Positions 20,512 to 31,812 of a stretch of 34,758 nucleotides of DNA are shown one piece after another. The stretch's first letter is position 1; the number at the start of each line of letters is the position of its first letter. The position numbers and the translations under genes are program-made. Origin of the DNA: Suillus spraguei (taxonomy: Eukaryota > Basidiomycota > Agaricomycetes > Boletales > Suillaceae); NCBI GenBank assembly GCA_016800925.1, contig JABCPU010000622.1, positions 1-34,758 on the forward strand, written 5' to 3'. The notes under the pieces are model-generated. The model saw only the letters and a program-made list of their open reading frames with translations, made no database searches and was not told the origin of the DNA.

Positions 20512-20925
20512 TGTAAAGATACAACCTAACCTGGGCTGTAGATAAACTACCTCCTAAGTTAGTATGTGAGTCTTGCGCTCTGTCTAGTGTGCTTCACTTG
20601 TGAGAACAAGAGCGTTCGACCCTAAAGGGGGATGCCTATTAGTATGGTCAAGTTCGAGTCAAACTTATGTGCGAATGAAGTGTCGTGGTCAGCAGTAAGT
20701 TGCCGCGGTCAGCGATGATGCCGCCGGAACTAGCGTCGTGTGTAGCAGTGCTACCATGGTCAAGATATAGTCAGCAACAGTTGCATCGAGCAATGATATC
20801 AGCGGTAGCAGTAAGGTTGCGAGCGATGCAAGGAAACAGTAAAGAAAGTCGCGGTACTTTCAGCGGTAAAGTAGCGGTGCGTGAGAAGTTCAGTAAAAAT
20901 AATAGTCAAAAGTCCAGCGGTATGC
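20512..20925 (+). repeat. LTR, family 4, 5' copy (truncated)
   Basis: Begins TGTAAAGATACAACC and matches the first ~430 bp of 22976-23926, including the shared block GAACAAGAGCGTTCGACCC. Similarity stops at 20925, where Cys-rich coding sequence begins. CCGA precedes it at 20508-20511 and follows the 3' copy at 23927-23930, so the two LTRs bound one insertion. Confidence 0.82.
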
Positions 20926-20979
20926 CAGTGGCAAGGCTGCCAGTCCAGCCAGTGGTCTTCAAGAGGACTCCCACGCTGA

Positions 20980-21842
20980 CTCCACCTCACCAGTCTGGTT
21001 GCCTGGCTGTGTGGCGCCTGTGTTCAGCAGCAGCTGATCTGCTACAAAGGCTACAACAGCAGCCATGAGCAGCTGGGGGTGTGCATGTGCTACCACTGCA
21101 CTAAACACAAGTGCAGCAGCAAAGGATCTGCCACCCCAACAAAGAGCAGGAGACCTGCAGCCAGGTCTAAGTCACGCCGCAGGGCATCCACAGTGCATGT
21201 CACCATTCCAACTGATGGTAAGTTTTTTTTCTATAGCTGCATCTTAAACTGACTTTTACAGATGAAGCTGCATCCTCTGATGATGTTGCCGCTGCCACCA
21301 CCACCACCCCTGTCGCCGCTTCCACTACCACCGCCCCTGCTGCTACCTCTACCACCACTGCCCCTGCCGCCGCCACCACCACCACTGCCCCTGCCATCAC
21401 TGCTGTCCCTGCACCAGACAGCCAGACAGTTCTGGCACTCAAGGAGGAACTGGTGGGGCTGCAAACAATGGTGGCCTCTCTGGTGGAGAGGGTCAGTACT
21501 GGCAAGCTGCTGCTCCAGGAAGCCAACCGATGCCTTGCTGAGCAGGAGGCCAATGCCAAGCTGCTCGCTGACCAGGTGGCCACACTGCAGCAGGAGTTGA
21601 ATCCCGCTGCTGAGTCCCTGGCAGCAGAGATTCTTCCTGTTGTCATCAGTACAGATGCCGCAGGGCCACTGGCTGCCACCACCACCCTGCCAGAGGATGT
21701 GTCGCCGCAAGATACTGATGGTGTTGTGGCAATGGAGGCTGAAGACCAGCCGGCATCAGCACAAGGTGATGCACCACCAGAGGATACTGGTGCTGATGTT
21801 GAACAGGAGTCAGCATCAATTGCATCTACCTCACATGAATGA
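20980..21842 (+). CDS. Cys-rich, coiled-coil protein carried between LTRs (5' end missing)
   Basis: An open exon from 20980 to 21217 is joined by a 44-nt intron (21218-21261, GTAAGT...TTACAG) to an exon 21262-21842 ending in TGA. No ATG is evident; the frame begins after a stop at 20977-20979, so an upstream exon is missing or unseen. The first exon has seven cysteines (C-x2-C-x6-C-x13-C-x-C-x2-C-x4-C) followed by a basic patch (SRRPAARSKSRRRAS). Then come an Ala/Thr/Pro low-complexity linker, a Leu-rich coiled coil (about 21430-21600) and an acidic tail. This resembles zinc-binding, DNA-binding-like proteins that are common but unstudied in Agaricomycetes; the role is unknown. High GC and tidy codons set it apart from its neighbours. 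Confidence 0.6.
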
Positions 21843-21955
21843 TTGTTGGTAGCTTTATGGACTTCATATTACTGTACTTGTAGATATTGGTCATTTTGTA
21901 CTTGTAGAAATATAGTCACCTTGGTAGTACAATGATTTCCAAAGAATGAACTTTA

Positions 21956-22500
21956 ATTGCTGGAACTGCTATATGGATATGTTATAAATTCATGTAGCAA
22001 ACAACACATCAATTGCCGCACCAGATGTTGCAGGCAGTTTATGACCCGGTGAGGTTGAATACCATTCTGCGGCAGTGATGTTCAATGGATATGCCACTAT
22101 TGCACCCGTGCATGCGGTGTTCACTGTCATATTAGGACCCAGTGAGGCTGTATACCATTCTGCAGTGATGTGAAGATATGCCACCATTTTGGCAGAGCAA
22201 GTGATTGTCACATCCTGCGGTGGCATTCAGAACACTGCATACTGCTGCATGTTCTGCTGCCTGTTATAAATTCATGGTAGCAAAGAACACATCAATTTCA
22301 ATTGCTGGAACTGCTACATGGATATGTTATAGATTCATGTAGCAAACAATACATCAATTGCCGCACTAAGTGTTACAGTATTACAGCAAAGTTAGGACCT
22401 GGTGAGGCTGTATACCTTTCTGCAGTGGTGATGTTCAATGGATATGCTGCCATTTCTGTGGCGCATGTGATTATCACATCCTGTGCCAGTGTTCACCACC
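21956..22500. repeat. Imperfect tandem repeats downstream of the Cys-rich gene
   Basis: ATTGCTGGAACTGCTA-led units start at 21956 and 22301 (period about 345 bp). Within them a shorter block (GAGGCTGTATACC...GATATGCC) recurs near 22044, 22134 and 22395. No coding potential is seen. Confidence 0.75.
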
Positions 22501-22975
22501 GTTATGCTTCCAAATGTACATGGTGATGTTATTCTACAGCAATGTTTATTGCTATCCTCCATTGGCATTCACAAAACAATGCATGCACAAATTTCATGTT
22601 TCCAGGGAACATGGTGTGTGGCCCATCGGCAGTGAAATTGATTCAAGGTATGCAGCAAATCTGCGCCGGGCTGACCGGCACTACATTTGCCAAAGGATAT
22701 GCTATATTAATGTGACCATTGGTGGTACATTCTCCCCATAAAATACCATACAGGAATCATCCCAGGATACACTGGCCAATGCCAATGTACCACAACTGGT
22801 AAGCATTCCCGATAACTTTTGCCAACCCTATCTTCTGGGGATACAGCTTCCGATGCTGATAAAAAGTTGCCGGTGCTCATCCCTGATGTCCACCTGTCCA
22901 GCCCATGTCCTTGTAGATACCTGCTGGGGAGACAATGTCCTGTCCCCGACCCTTTCTCCAGCATCTATTTTCCAT
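22501..22975. other. Non-coding internal part of the LTR-bounded unit
   Basis: An 80-codon plus-strand frame ends at 22741 (VWPIGSEIDSRYAANLRR) but no domain is recognised. No purine-rich tract precedes the 3' LTR, unlike a normal retrotransposon. Confidence 0.4.
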
Positions 22976-23926
22976 TGTAAAGATTCAACCTAGCCTGGGC
23001 TGTAGATAAAACACTGCCTAAACTAGTATGTGAGTCTTGCACTCCGTCTAGTCTGCTTCACTTGTAAGAACAAGAGCGTTCGACCCTAAAGGGGGATGCC
23101 TATTAGTATGGTCAAGTTCAAGTCTAACTTATGTGTGAAACAAGTGTCATGGTCAGCGGTAAGTTGCTGCGGTCAGCGATGATACCACTGGAACTAGCGT
23201 CGTGTGTAGCGGTGCTACCGTGGTCAAGATAAGGTCAGTAACAGTTGTGTCAAGTGAGCGATGTCGAGCGGTGATCTCAGCGGTAGCGGTAAGGTTGCGA
23301 GCGGTGCAAAGAATCAGTAAAGAAGTCCGCGGTACTTTCAGCGGTAAAGTAGTGGTGCGTGAGAAGTTCAGTCAAAGTAACAGTTAAAAGTCCAGCGGTA
23401 ACGGAGAATGAGTGTGATAGATTAATGAGCAATAAGGGAACTTTAAAGACTATGTCCACTACTGGGTAGATCCAGAGCTAGACAATAATCCTGACCTATA
23501 GTACGTGCAATGGTGTAAAATCAGGTGCTCTATCGTGTGGGGTACGCGGTGCTTATATCCTAATTCGTATGTACTCGGAATACTCTAGGTGAGATCAGTA
23601 GCGCTGGAGTGTAGTAACTGCCATAAGTAAACATAGCGCGAGGTGCTGCGGCACGAGGCAACATGTAATAACGCTTGCGTGGAATCAGTGATAACAAACA
23701 GGAAACAAACTACACACCAAATGGAGCTATGCAGACGTGGCAAGGACATGGAAGGACATCGGTTCGTGGAACGTGGTGCGGCAGTCGGTACGGTGTGCGG
23801 TAAGTGTGGGATGCGCTGGTTACTGCTAAAGGGGTAAGAAGGCCATGGACTAGTGGTAACTCCTGTAGACGTGAGACGAGTGTCAAAATATGGGGTTTTA
23901 AGCCCAGCGCCAATATGTTCGTTACA
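22976..23926 (+). repeat. LTR, family 4, 3' copy (full length)
   Basis: 951 bp, TGTAAAGATTCAACC to ATGTTCGTTACA. It is unusually dense in GCGGT/CAGCGGTA motifs over its first half. A related LTR lies at about 31813-33143. Confidence 0.82.
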
Positions 23927-23964
23927 CCGATGCCCACATGACCATTACACCAAAAGGTGAAATA

Positions 23965-23983
23965 CTGAAAGCTTAGCTTTCAG
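23965..23983. repeat. Perfect hairpin at inversion border
   Basis: CTGAAAGC-TTA-GCTTTCAG, 8-bp arms and 3-nt loop, lying where RT sequence changes from minus to plus orientation. Confidence 0.7.
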
Positions 23984-23996
23984 CATCAGTGGTGGT

Positions 23997-26460
23997 ATAT
24001 GTACTGATTATGGGAACTCAGGTAAGCCAGTGTGCTTACACCATTTACTTGGATGACATCATTATCTGGTCACAGATGCTCAAAGAACAGGAACTCAGGT
24101 ATGCCAGCATGCTTACACTGTTTACTTGGACAACATCATTATCTGGTCACAGACGCTCAAAGAACATAAGGTCAACATATGAAAGGTCTTACTCACTCTT
24201 GAAGAGGCGCAACTGTACTGTTCACTTAAGAAGACATCATTATTTAACAATGAGATTGACTTCCTTGGCCATCACATTTCACATCAGGGATTGAGGCAGA
24301 CGGATCCAAGATCACGCGCATTTTAGACTGGCCCCAACCACGCAAGGCCTCCAATGTAGTGCCTTCCTAGGCATGGTATGCTATCTGTCAGAACACTTGC
24401 CACATATTGCTAAGTACACAAGAATTCTGACTACACTAACTACCAAAGCCACAGAATTGCGATTTCCAATGTGGAACTCAGAACATGCTCAGGCCTTTGT
24501 GGCCATAAAAGATGCTATTGTCAGTCCACAATGTCTGACAACAATCAATCACGATAACCCTGGCAACAACAAGATTTTTGTTACCTGCAATGCTTCGGAC
24601 TATGTGACTGGGAGCTTGTTGTCATGGGGCACGACGTGGGAAACAGCCAGGCCAGTAGCCTTGATTCAGCACAACTCCATGGAGCAGAACTGAACTACCC
24701 TGTGCATGAGAAAGAATTGCTGGCCATCATGCAGGCCTTGAAGAAATGGTGATTGGACTTACTGGGTATGCATTTTGTCATGTACACTGATCACTGAACG
24801 TTGCAGAACTTCACGACACAACATGATCTTTCCCAGAGACAAGCACGATGGGCAGAATATATGTCCCAATATGACTTTGACATCCAATACCTCAAAGGGG
24901 CACTAAACGAAGTGGCAGATGCACTGTCATGGTGTTCCTACCCACCTAACACCACACAAGTATGCGCTGCATTGTGCACACTTAAAACAGATGCAACTAT
25001 ACAACATCAGATAATCTCAGGGTACGCACTTGACCCATGGTGTAAGAAACTCAGTGGTCTTTTAGGTTCTCTACCAGGGCTTTCATGTGACAAACAAGGG
25101 TTATACTTTCTAGCTCAGCGACTCATCATACCACGTGTCAATGGACTTTGAGAACATCTCTTCCATGCTGCACATGATGCAGCAGGTCACTTTGGTGCCA
25201 ACAAATCATATGCACTTCTATGTGCATCATACTACTGGCCACACATGCATAAGGACCTCGTCAAATTGTACATCCCATCATGCATCAAATGTATGCAGGA
25301 TAAATCAAAACTACGGCCACAGCAGGACCACTTCACCCTTTGCCAGTGCCCAATGCTTGGGGCGACTCCATAGCAATATATTTCATTGGTTCTCTACCTG
25401 AAGACAGCAGCTGCAACATGCTTATCTCAATGACAGACCGTTTGAACTCGGACATTCATCTAGTTCCCTGCAGAGACAATATCACTGCTGAACACTTTGC
25501 AGCCCTCTTTTTCGACCATTGGTACTGCAAGAATGGTTTGCCCTCAGAGATTGTTTCAGACTGTGATAAGATCTTTTTGTCTAAATTTTGGTGTGCTCTA
25601 CACAAACTGACTGGAATTAAATTAAAGATGTCCTCAGTGTACCATCCTGAAACAGACAGAGCCAGTGAATGTACAAACAAGACAGTGAATCAGAGTCTCC
25701 GTTACTACGTCAATCAAAATCGTAAAGGATGGGTATGCACCCTGCCCATGTATGTTTTCACATCATGAATACAGTGAATGCCAGTACTGGTTTCTCCCCT
25801 TTCCAGTTGCATCAAGGGCATTCCCCATATATGTTACCACTGCTCATCAACGTCGGCAAGACATCATGTGACCCAGAACACACACATGCACAAGACTTGA
25901 TCGCATGCCTGCAACTAGACATCATGGAAGCACAAGACAACTTGCTAACTTCCAAGGCAGCACAAGCCATGAATACCAACAGACATTGTTCACCTCCCTC
26001 GATCTTGCAAACAGGCGACCGTGTAATGCTTTCCACAAAGCATCGTCGGCGAGAATATATCCAGAAGGGAGATAAGAGAGTAGCAAAGTTTATGCCATGG
26101 TACGATGGACCGTATACTGTGATCAACTTGCACCAAGAAACCTCAACATACACCCTTGACCTTCCTAACTCCCCGAACATTTTTCCTACCTTCCATGCTA
26201 GTCAACTGTGTTGCTACCACAGGAATGACGCCGCACTGTTCCCTTCACGGGAACACCCCTGTCCAGGACCAGTGGTGACTGAAGATGGACAACTGGAGAA
26301 TTTCATAGACAAGATAATTGACGAGCGCAAGGTTGGTCGCAGAAAACAATACTTGGTTTGCTGGGTCAGGTTTGGTGAGGATGATGATGAGTGGTTGCCT
26401 AGACGGGAGGTGGAGGATTGTGAGGCACTGGATGTTTGGGAGAAGGATCATCCTCAATGA
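23997..26460 (+). pseudogene. Chromovirus RT C-terminus, RNase H, integrase and chromodomain
   Basis: The order is: an RT palm with YLDD at 24046-24057 and a 77-bp tandem duplicate carrying YLDN; connection and RNase H (24330-24930; TCNASDYVTGSLLS, ELNYPVHEKELLAIMQALKKW); integrase zinc finger (HDAAGH...CIKC, 25155-25310); integrase core with the D, D and E boxes (MTDRL, VSDCDKIF, YHPETDRASE); the GPY/F motif YDGPYTV near 26105; and a chromodomain (IDKIIDERKVGRRKQYLVCW, 26305-26450). Breaks include a TGA at 25149-25151 before the zinc finger and frameshifts near 24150, 24690, 25340 and 25740. Chromodomains steer integration to methylated H3 in known relatives. The last segment, 25729-26460, is an open frame of 243 codons. 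Confidence 0.93.
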
Positions 26461-26473
26461 TAGTAGGGAAGGT

Positions 26474-26707
26474 TATAAGCATGATGCTTACCACACACAG
26501 ACCATGACTCATCAATGACGCACCATATGACACAACAGGTCTAGCTTCCTTCTGATTGGACACCGCATAGTGTACGGTTCCCTATATATATCTGTGGTAT
26601 CCTCATCTAGCTGTATCTTTTACCGCTCTGTCAATCATACACTCTTCCATGTTATTGTTTGTCTGTTAGTGTTGCCGTCACCCGGTGGCCCTCCTGATGG
26701 CCTTCCA
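26474..26707 (+). repeat. 3' LTR of the chromovirus
   Basis: 234 bp, starts TATAAGCATGATGC (TG changed to TA) and ends CCTTCCA, followed by the target duplicate GCATG. Confidence 0.92.
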
Positions 26708-26712
26708 GCATG

Positions 26713-27451
26713 TCCATGACTCGTTCAATATGGCAGCTCTAACTATTGGTTTTTGAAGGTTTACCTGTGTCATAAATGCAATAAGCAGACATTACAAGTT
26801 AGACAATCTATGATTTCAAGTGTCATATTTTAATTGCATTTAATCATGGCAGGCATTGATTTACCCATCATAGCATTGCGCAAAGATATTGAGCTCATGT
26901 AAGTGGCGACCCTTGTGCTTGTGTCCGGAATTATAAATTCACTATTTCACTTTATTGGCTGGTATCACATATTTTGTTTGTTGACTTACTCGCATATAAA
27001 ATGGTGTCTAGAGGACACAGAGTCTTAGACAGTTGACTTGGAAATTCATCTGTCCTTCACAAGGTCAAGTAAATCCCCCACCACATTTACATTGCTTGTT
27101 GTAATTGTTACTAATACAAAGTGAACTATGACATTTTCATTTGTTCACCGGTTCACTGATTCAAAACTGTCGAACAATTACAGCAGCACCTGATGTTGGT
27201 AGATGGATATATCATTATGAGCTATAGCCCTAAAACTGGAATACATCCCTTGGTTCAACTATCCATTGACATGATACATCACTGTAGGCTAATTATCCAT
27301 CTATCTTCCATCCAAAAGCCGGCACATTTGTTACTTTGATAGCAGATGCCCGGCCAATGTCTAAGTTGAGCAAGTTGAGCATTTTCTGAGAATCTGAGAT
27401 CCAAACATTTATTAATTGAAGACATCACTATGTATAAAGGTACAGAAGCTA
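26713..27451. other. Spacer between chromovirus and KDZ element
   Basis: AT-rich, no open frame of note, no repeat recognised. Confidence 0.5.
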
Positions 27452-30400
27452 CTAATCAACCCCATCAAGATCTTCGTGTGGGGGTTCATCAATAGAAGGT
27501 CCATTGTCCTGCTGGCCTTCTGTGCCATAATCCAAACTTGCACTTACTAGGGCTCCCACATCCCTCCACATTCCCGAAAAGCTTGCAGACAAGTGGCGAC
27601 GGATAGCAGCCTGGTGGTTTGCATATGCGATCAGACCTTCCACATATTCTGACTGCTCTACCATGCGAAGGGTTGCTCACTTGTCCCACTGTCTGGCTTC
27701 CCATGCGAGAAACGCCAACATGCGCTGCATCTCGACCAGTAATAGCTGGATTTCTTCTTCCCACCGGTTATGTCGGGCCCTTGCCTTACACCATTCGACA
27801 CGGAGTGCTAAATCCACCGCAGAGTAAGTCTGTCGTCTTCAAACAATAACAGTGCTGCATGATCACTTACGGTCTTGCAGCCCCTCGCTGTCATGAGAAA
27901 AGATCCCATGAGTAAGCCAGATCCACAGCATAATTGCTGTGCCCAGAGTCTGTCCCCAAGATTACCTATTGGTCTGAGGTCTGTTTTCTTTAGTGGTTGT
28001 AGGCCGTGATCCCACCTGACATGATCAATGTGCCTCAACAGGCAGACCAATGCGCTATGCGCACGCAAATATTTATCATGGCTGAGAACTAGCTGGTCAT
28101 CAACAGCTTGTATGGTCTTCCATGCCCAAGTATTGGCGCATTGTCCACATAGGTGCTGACTTTTGAAATGCAAGAGCTAATGGCAAAGGTGTATATGGGA
28201 TCAGCACTCATCCAGAGCATCATTTGCCTGCACAAAACACAATGACCATTCTATGTGAAGTAGTTTTGGATCGCACGGTGTGTAGCTGCAGATGTCAGAA
28301 GGAAATAGCAGCTGAAAGTCCTTGGGTTTCATAGAATTGGGCCTCAGCCTTGGACATCTGCTCGCTTCATCATCACTGGGTGTATGGTTGAGGCCGGTAG
28401 CATTAGTAGCACAGAGTTGAGAGACAGATGGCATGTATAAGATTTGAATCTTGGTCCATGCATCAATACGATGTTGGAGACTATTACTGCGTGCTAGGAT
28501 CTTCATTTGTTGTTCTTTTGTTGCATGTTGACCTAAGCTCCCATTATCTGCATGAAGCTGTCATCTATAAAACAAAATTAGTGTAGTATCACTTGAATTC
28601 ACTTGCCACCTACTGTGCATGCTCAATATCCAGACCTGTGCTGATGAGAATGCTCGGTGTCACATCAGAATGAAGTGAAACCGAAGATCTGTCCTCTAAA
28701 TCTTGCGCATCTTGCATTAGTAGCTCTAGATGAATGGCCACCTGCATTGTGGCTGAATTTCCCATGAGACTATAAACAACTTGAATGAAGGCCGAAAAAT
28801 TTACCTGTAACCCTGCTCTCAAATGGATTCGGATTCGAGTGGTCTAGCTCCCATGCTAAGACTTCGTTTGTCCAATTTGTGAGTGAGGCAACGCCTAAGT
28901 CTGATTGCTTGATAAACTCTTCCAACTCCATAAGGGCATGGCAATGTTCTGTTTTGGCTTTGATGGCTTCCTTGATCTTGCGGAGTAAGACACAACCTTT
29001 AAAAATACATCACTATAGTTAGTTTATATCAATGAGGTGACTGCTGCAAAGACATACCAAATGCAGTCACCTTCTTCCAGTTCCAATTGCTGAAATGGTC
29101 GTCAAGAACTTCTCGACGACTACTGGGCCCCATTTCCTTCATACTTGAAGCGATGCAGTTGATATTGGCCCATCCATGTTCTGGCGCTTCCCCATCTGTT
29201 CGACCGACTCCCAGTGTCCAGTTGAAAAAGAAAATTATTTGGCAAGCGGCGATATGGGCAGTGATATGAAACTTGGGCACAAAGAAGTTGAAGGCTGTGT
29301 GTGCACAATTGGGTTGGAGTTGTGAAGGAAGGGTCAAAACACGCTGCCAGAGCTTTTTGTGCCACTGCCAGGCAATATCATAGGAAAAGTTGACTATGGG
29401 AGTGTTACAAACTGGGGTGGCATCACCAGCAACAGTGAAAAGACACAGCCGGTCTGCTGGGAAGTTCTACTACGTTCAGAAGAGAACGAGGACGATGAGT
29501 ATATGGAGGATTCTGAGTATGAACGGAGTTCAAGTCTAAGAGTCGCGACTCAAAGACGATCAAGAATAATGACTAAGGCTAAGGAGTACTTAGACTTAGA
29601 AATGATTCAGACAACTTAGGTTGGAGGCCTAAGCAAAGGATATTCCAGGTAAAACCCAGTAAGATTAAAGTGAAGTACACAAGTGTAATACAGCATGCTT
29701 AAATAAGCCAATATGTGCACACGGACCAAGAGAGATGTGAGAATGTAAGTGCGTATCCCAAGAAGAAAGGTAACTATAGTACAGACGCGTTGAGCATATG
29801 AGTCAAGAAGCATGTTACATAATATACAAAGTAAAGACGAGAGGAAAATGAATAGGGGCACATATGATTGTAATAGGGAGTGGATGCAAAAGCAGACAAG
29901 GCGGAGAATACAATGTAATCCATGTTCATATATCTGATGGAGGCATGAGTACCTGTAGCAATGGCATTGATAAAATTACTCACTTTTCGCCTCTTTGCAA
30001 ATCTCCAATGCCACTTGCCAGCCGCATGTCGTGCTGCACACAAACGACTGAACCTACACCAGTTGCCGCAAGCCCTTTGGAAAGCTTGGTATCCACCATG
30101 TTGATGGCATTGTGACTAATGCACATGCTCTTCTAAAGCATGTATTAGTATGCCATGATATAAGTGAAGTTAAAAATAACATACCTCTTGCCTGACATCT
30201 GCATGATTGTGAATGTATGTCTTGTACTGTCCTTCTTCCACAAAATACCCCCATCCTTGACTGAGCCCCAGGGTCCTTGATATCGTTCAACACAAGACAA
30301 CACTTGAGGCGAAAATTGGCATCAATAGCCAAGAATAGCAAGTAAAGCCATCTGTGTAAAATAGTAAGTTGATGATTGAATGAGTAGACAATGGAAAACA

Positions 30401-31812
30401 TACCGTTCATTTGAGCTGACATGTGTTAAGTCCTCAGGGACATTTTTTCCAAGCTGCGGACAGGCAGGGCACAGGACTGTGAGTTGTCCTTGTTGTGTTG
30501 CATCAACTCCCGCAGGGTCATGACCACAATCAACAATGTGAGATTCTGCCACTGTCTCATGATCCTTAGAAAGACGGAGTAGCGGTCCTGTGTGGATAAA
30601 TTAGTCAGTAACAGGTTTGGTGCTGTGTTAAGTAAGAAATGAGTGTCAGTCACTTTGATAGGCTTAATGCCTGTGTTGTCGCTTTAACATGCAAGGCAAT
30701 GATAAAACTCATAAGCTGACACTTTAGACTCGAATGAAAGGAGGTGGAAATGTTCGAGAACTGCAAATGTTGCTGCACTCCTCAGATCTGTTGAAATTGA
30801 TGGAAAGAAGCAGCCATGCAAAAGTTGTCTGTAGTGGGATGGTGCATTCGCACAGCTACAGAAGTCGAGCGCAACCTCATGTATTCCATGGACGTCAATT
30901 ACAACAAAATCATCCTCTCATGCGGGTTTGGGATTGCGGCAGGACTGGTCAGTGTGATCTCCCAATTGGATGCACAGGCCAAGGTGTTTTAAAGTTGTAG
31001 GGTAAAAATATCTGTCCTGCCATTGCTGAGATAGTGGTTGTCAGAGAAAGGTACACCAAGTTGGTAGTAACTGAAATGCGAAACCTACCTTGACTTGATG
31101 AAGCAGTACATTCTGGTGTAATTTGATCATGCACAGATGGCAAAATAAATCAACTGAAAAAAAAATCCTCACAACGATATGATACATCCGAAGTCCCACA
31201 AGCATGGCATGAATGATCAGCCTTCCCGCGCCCTTCTGATTGAATCAATTCATCTAGGTAATGTGATTGTTCTGAGGTCCAGACATGCATTGGATCGTCC
31301 TATCATGGAAAAAGACAGTGCAGAAGTCAGGTTTAGTTGAATAAAAAAAGGAAATGTTGCTCACTTTAACTTTTGTTTTTCGGTCAGAATATAGATCTCA
31401 TGAGGTTCAGTGTCAAGAGATATATAGGTCTCATTCCAGGGATCAGTCTCACAGCAGTCAGCGCTAACATCATGAGTCTCTGAGATGTTGTCCGCCGGTA
31501 GGACAGCATCAAGATATCTTGTCTCCAGGTTGATTTATCCAGTAGGTTGAATTGCAAATACTCGATGATGGTGGACATTCTGGGAGGATTGTCCAGCAGA
31601 ACCTGGGACAGGATGTCAAACAAGTCGAGGCTTCTTGCTGGGATGGCCGCCTGCTCCAGCCATGATTGTGAGTGAGAGTAAGAGCTAGTGTTGTCACACA
31701 GTGCAATGCGCTGAAACAAAGAAACTACTGCTGGCCTAAGTATAAGCGCAGCAGTAATCCTACTGAAGGTGTGAGTGATATGTTTGACCCAAGAGGACTG
31801 TGATAGAAGCAA
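27452..31812 (-). pseudogene. KDZ (Kyakuja-Dileera-Zisupton) transposase with CxC2-type zinc domain
   Basis: Family landmarks run in order on the minus strand. First is DELIQSEGRGKADHSCHACG with CHLC (CxC2-like, 31130-31240). Then DDFVVIDVHGIHEVALDFC (about 30870), LEHFHLLSFESK, GHDPAGV and CPACPQLGKN (30460), and FLAIDANFRLK after a 52-nt intron (30352-30403). Next are SHNAINMVDTKLSKGLAATGVG, RYMNMDY, SYDIAWQWHKKLW and VGRTDGEAPEHGWANIN with DDHFSNWNWKK (29080-29290). Last are SVSLHSDVTPSILISTGLD, RIDAWTKIQILYMP and a C-terminal AYANHQAAIRRHL ending at 27452. The family moves large fungal DNA transposons. Damage: TGA at 30918-30920, TAA at 30684-30686, a frameshift near 30540, a shift at a T-run near 31175, and a solo LTR at 29403-29875. 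Sequence above 31260 is less certain N-terminus. Confidence 0.93.
29403..29875 (+). mobile_element. Solo LTR, family 3, inside the KDZ gene
   Basis: TGTTACAAACTGG to TTGTAATA (end CA changed to TA), with GGGAG target duplications at 29398-29402 and 29876-29880. Removing it and one GGGAG restores the KDZ frame (STPIVNFSYDIAWQW), which proves the insertion point. Confidence 0.93.

Larger units (their letters stand above)
16784..26707 (+). mobile_element. Ty3/gypsy chromovirus, rearranged and nested
   Basis: LTRs at 16784-17009 and 26474-26707 are flanked by GCATG at 16779-16783 and 26708-26712. In between are gag and protease (plus), part of RT in reverse, a nested LTR-bounded unit, a second RT part, RNase H, integrase with GPY/F motif, and a C-terminal chromodomain. 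The chromodomain places it with the chromoviruses. Inserted later are a family 2 solo LTR in the leader and the 20512-23926 unit. The remaining leader is 17010-17069 plus 18419-18667. The element cannot be autonomous now. Confidence 0.93.

Noticed and set aside
20640..20665. tRNA B-box-like GTTCGAGTC
   Set aside because: No matching A box or cloverleaf; it lies in the family 4 LTR and varies in the other copy.
21200..21710. Ala/Val- and Gly-rich minus-strand frames of about 160 codons
   Set aside because: Antisense shadows of the GC-rich Ala/Thr/Pro linker of the Cys-rich gene on the plus strand.
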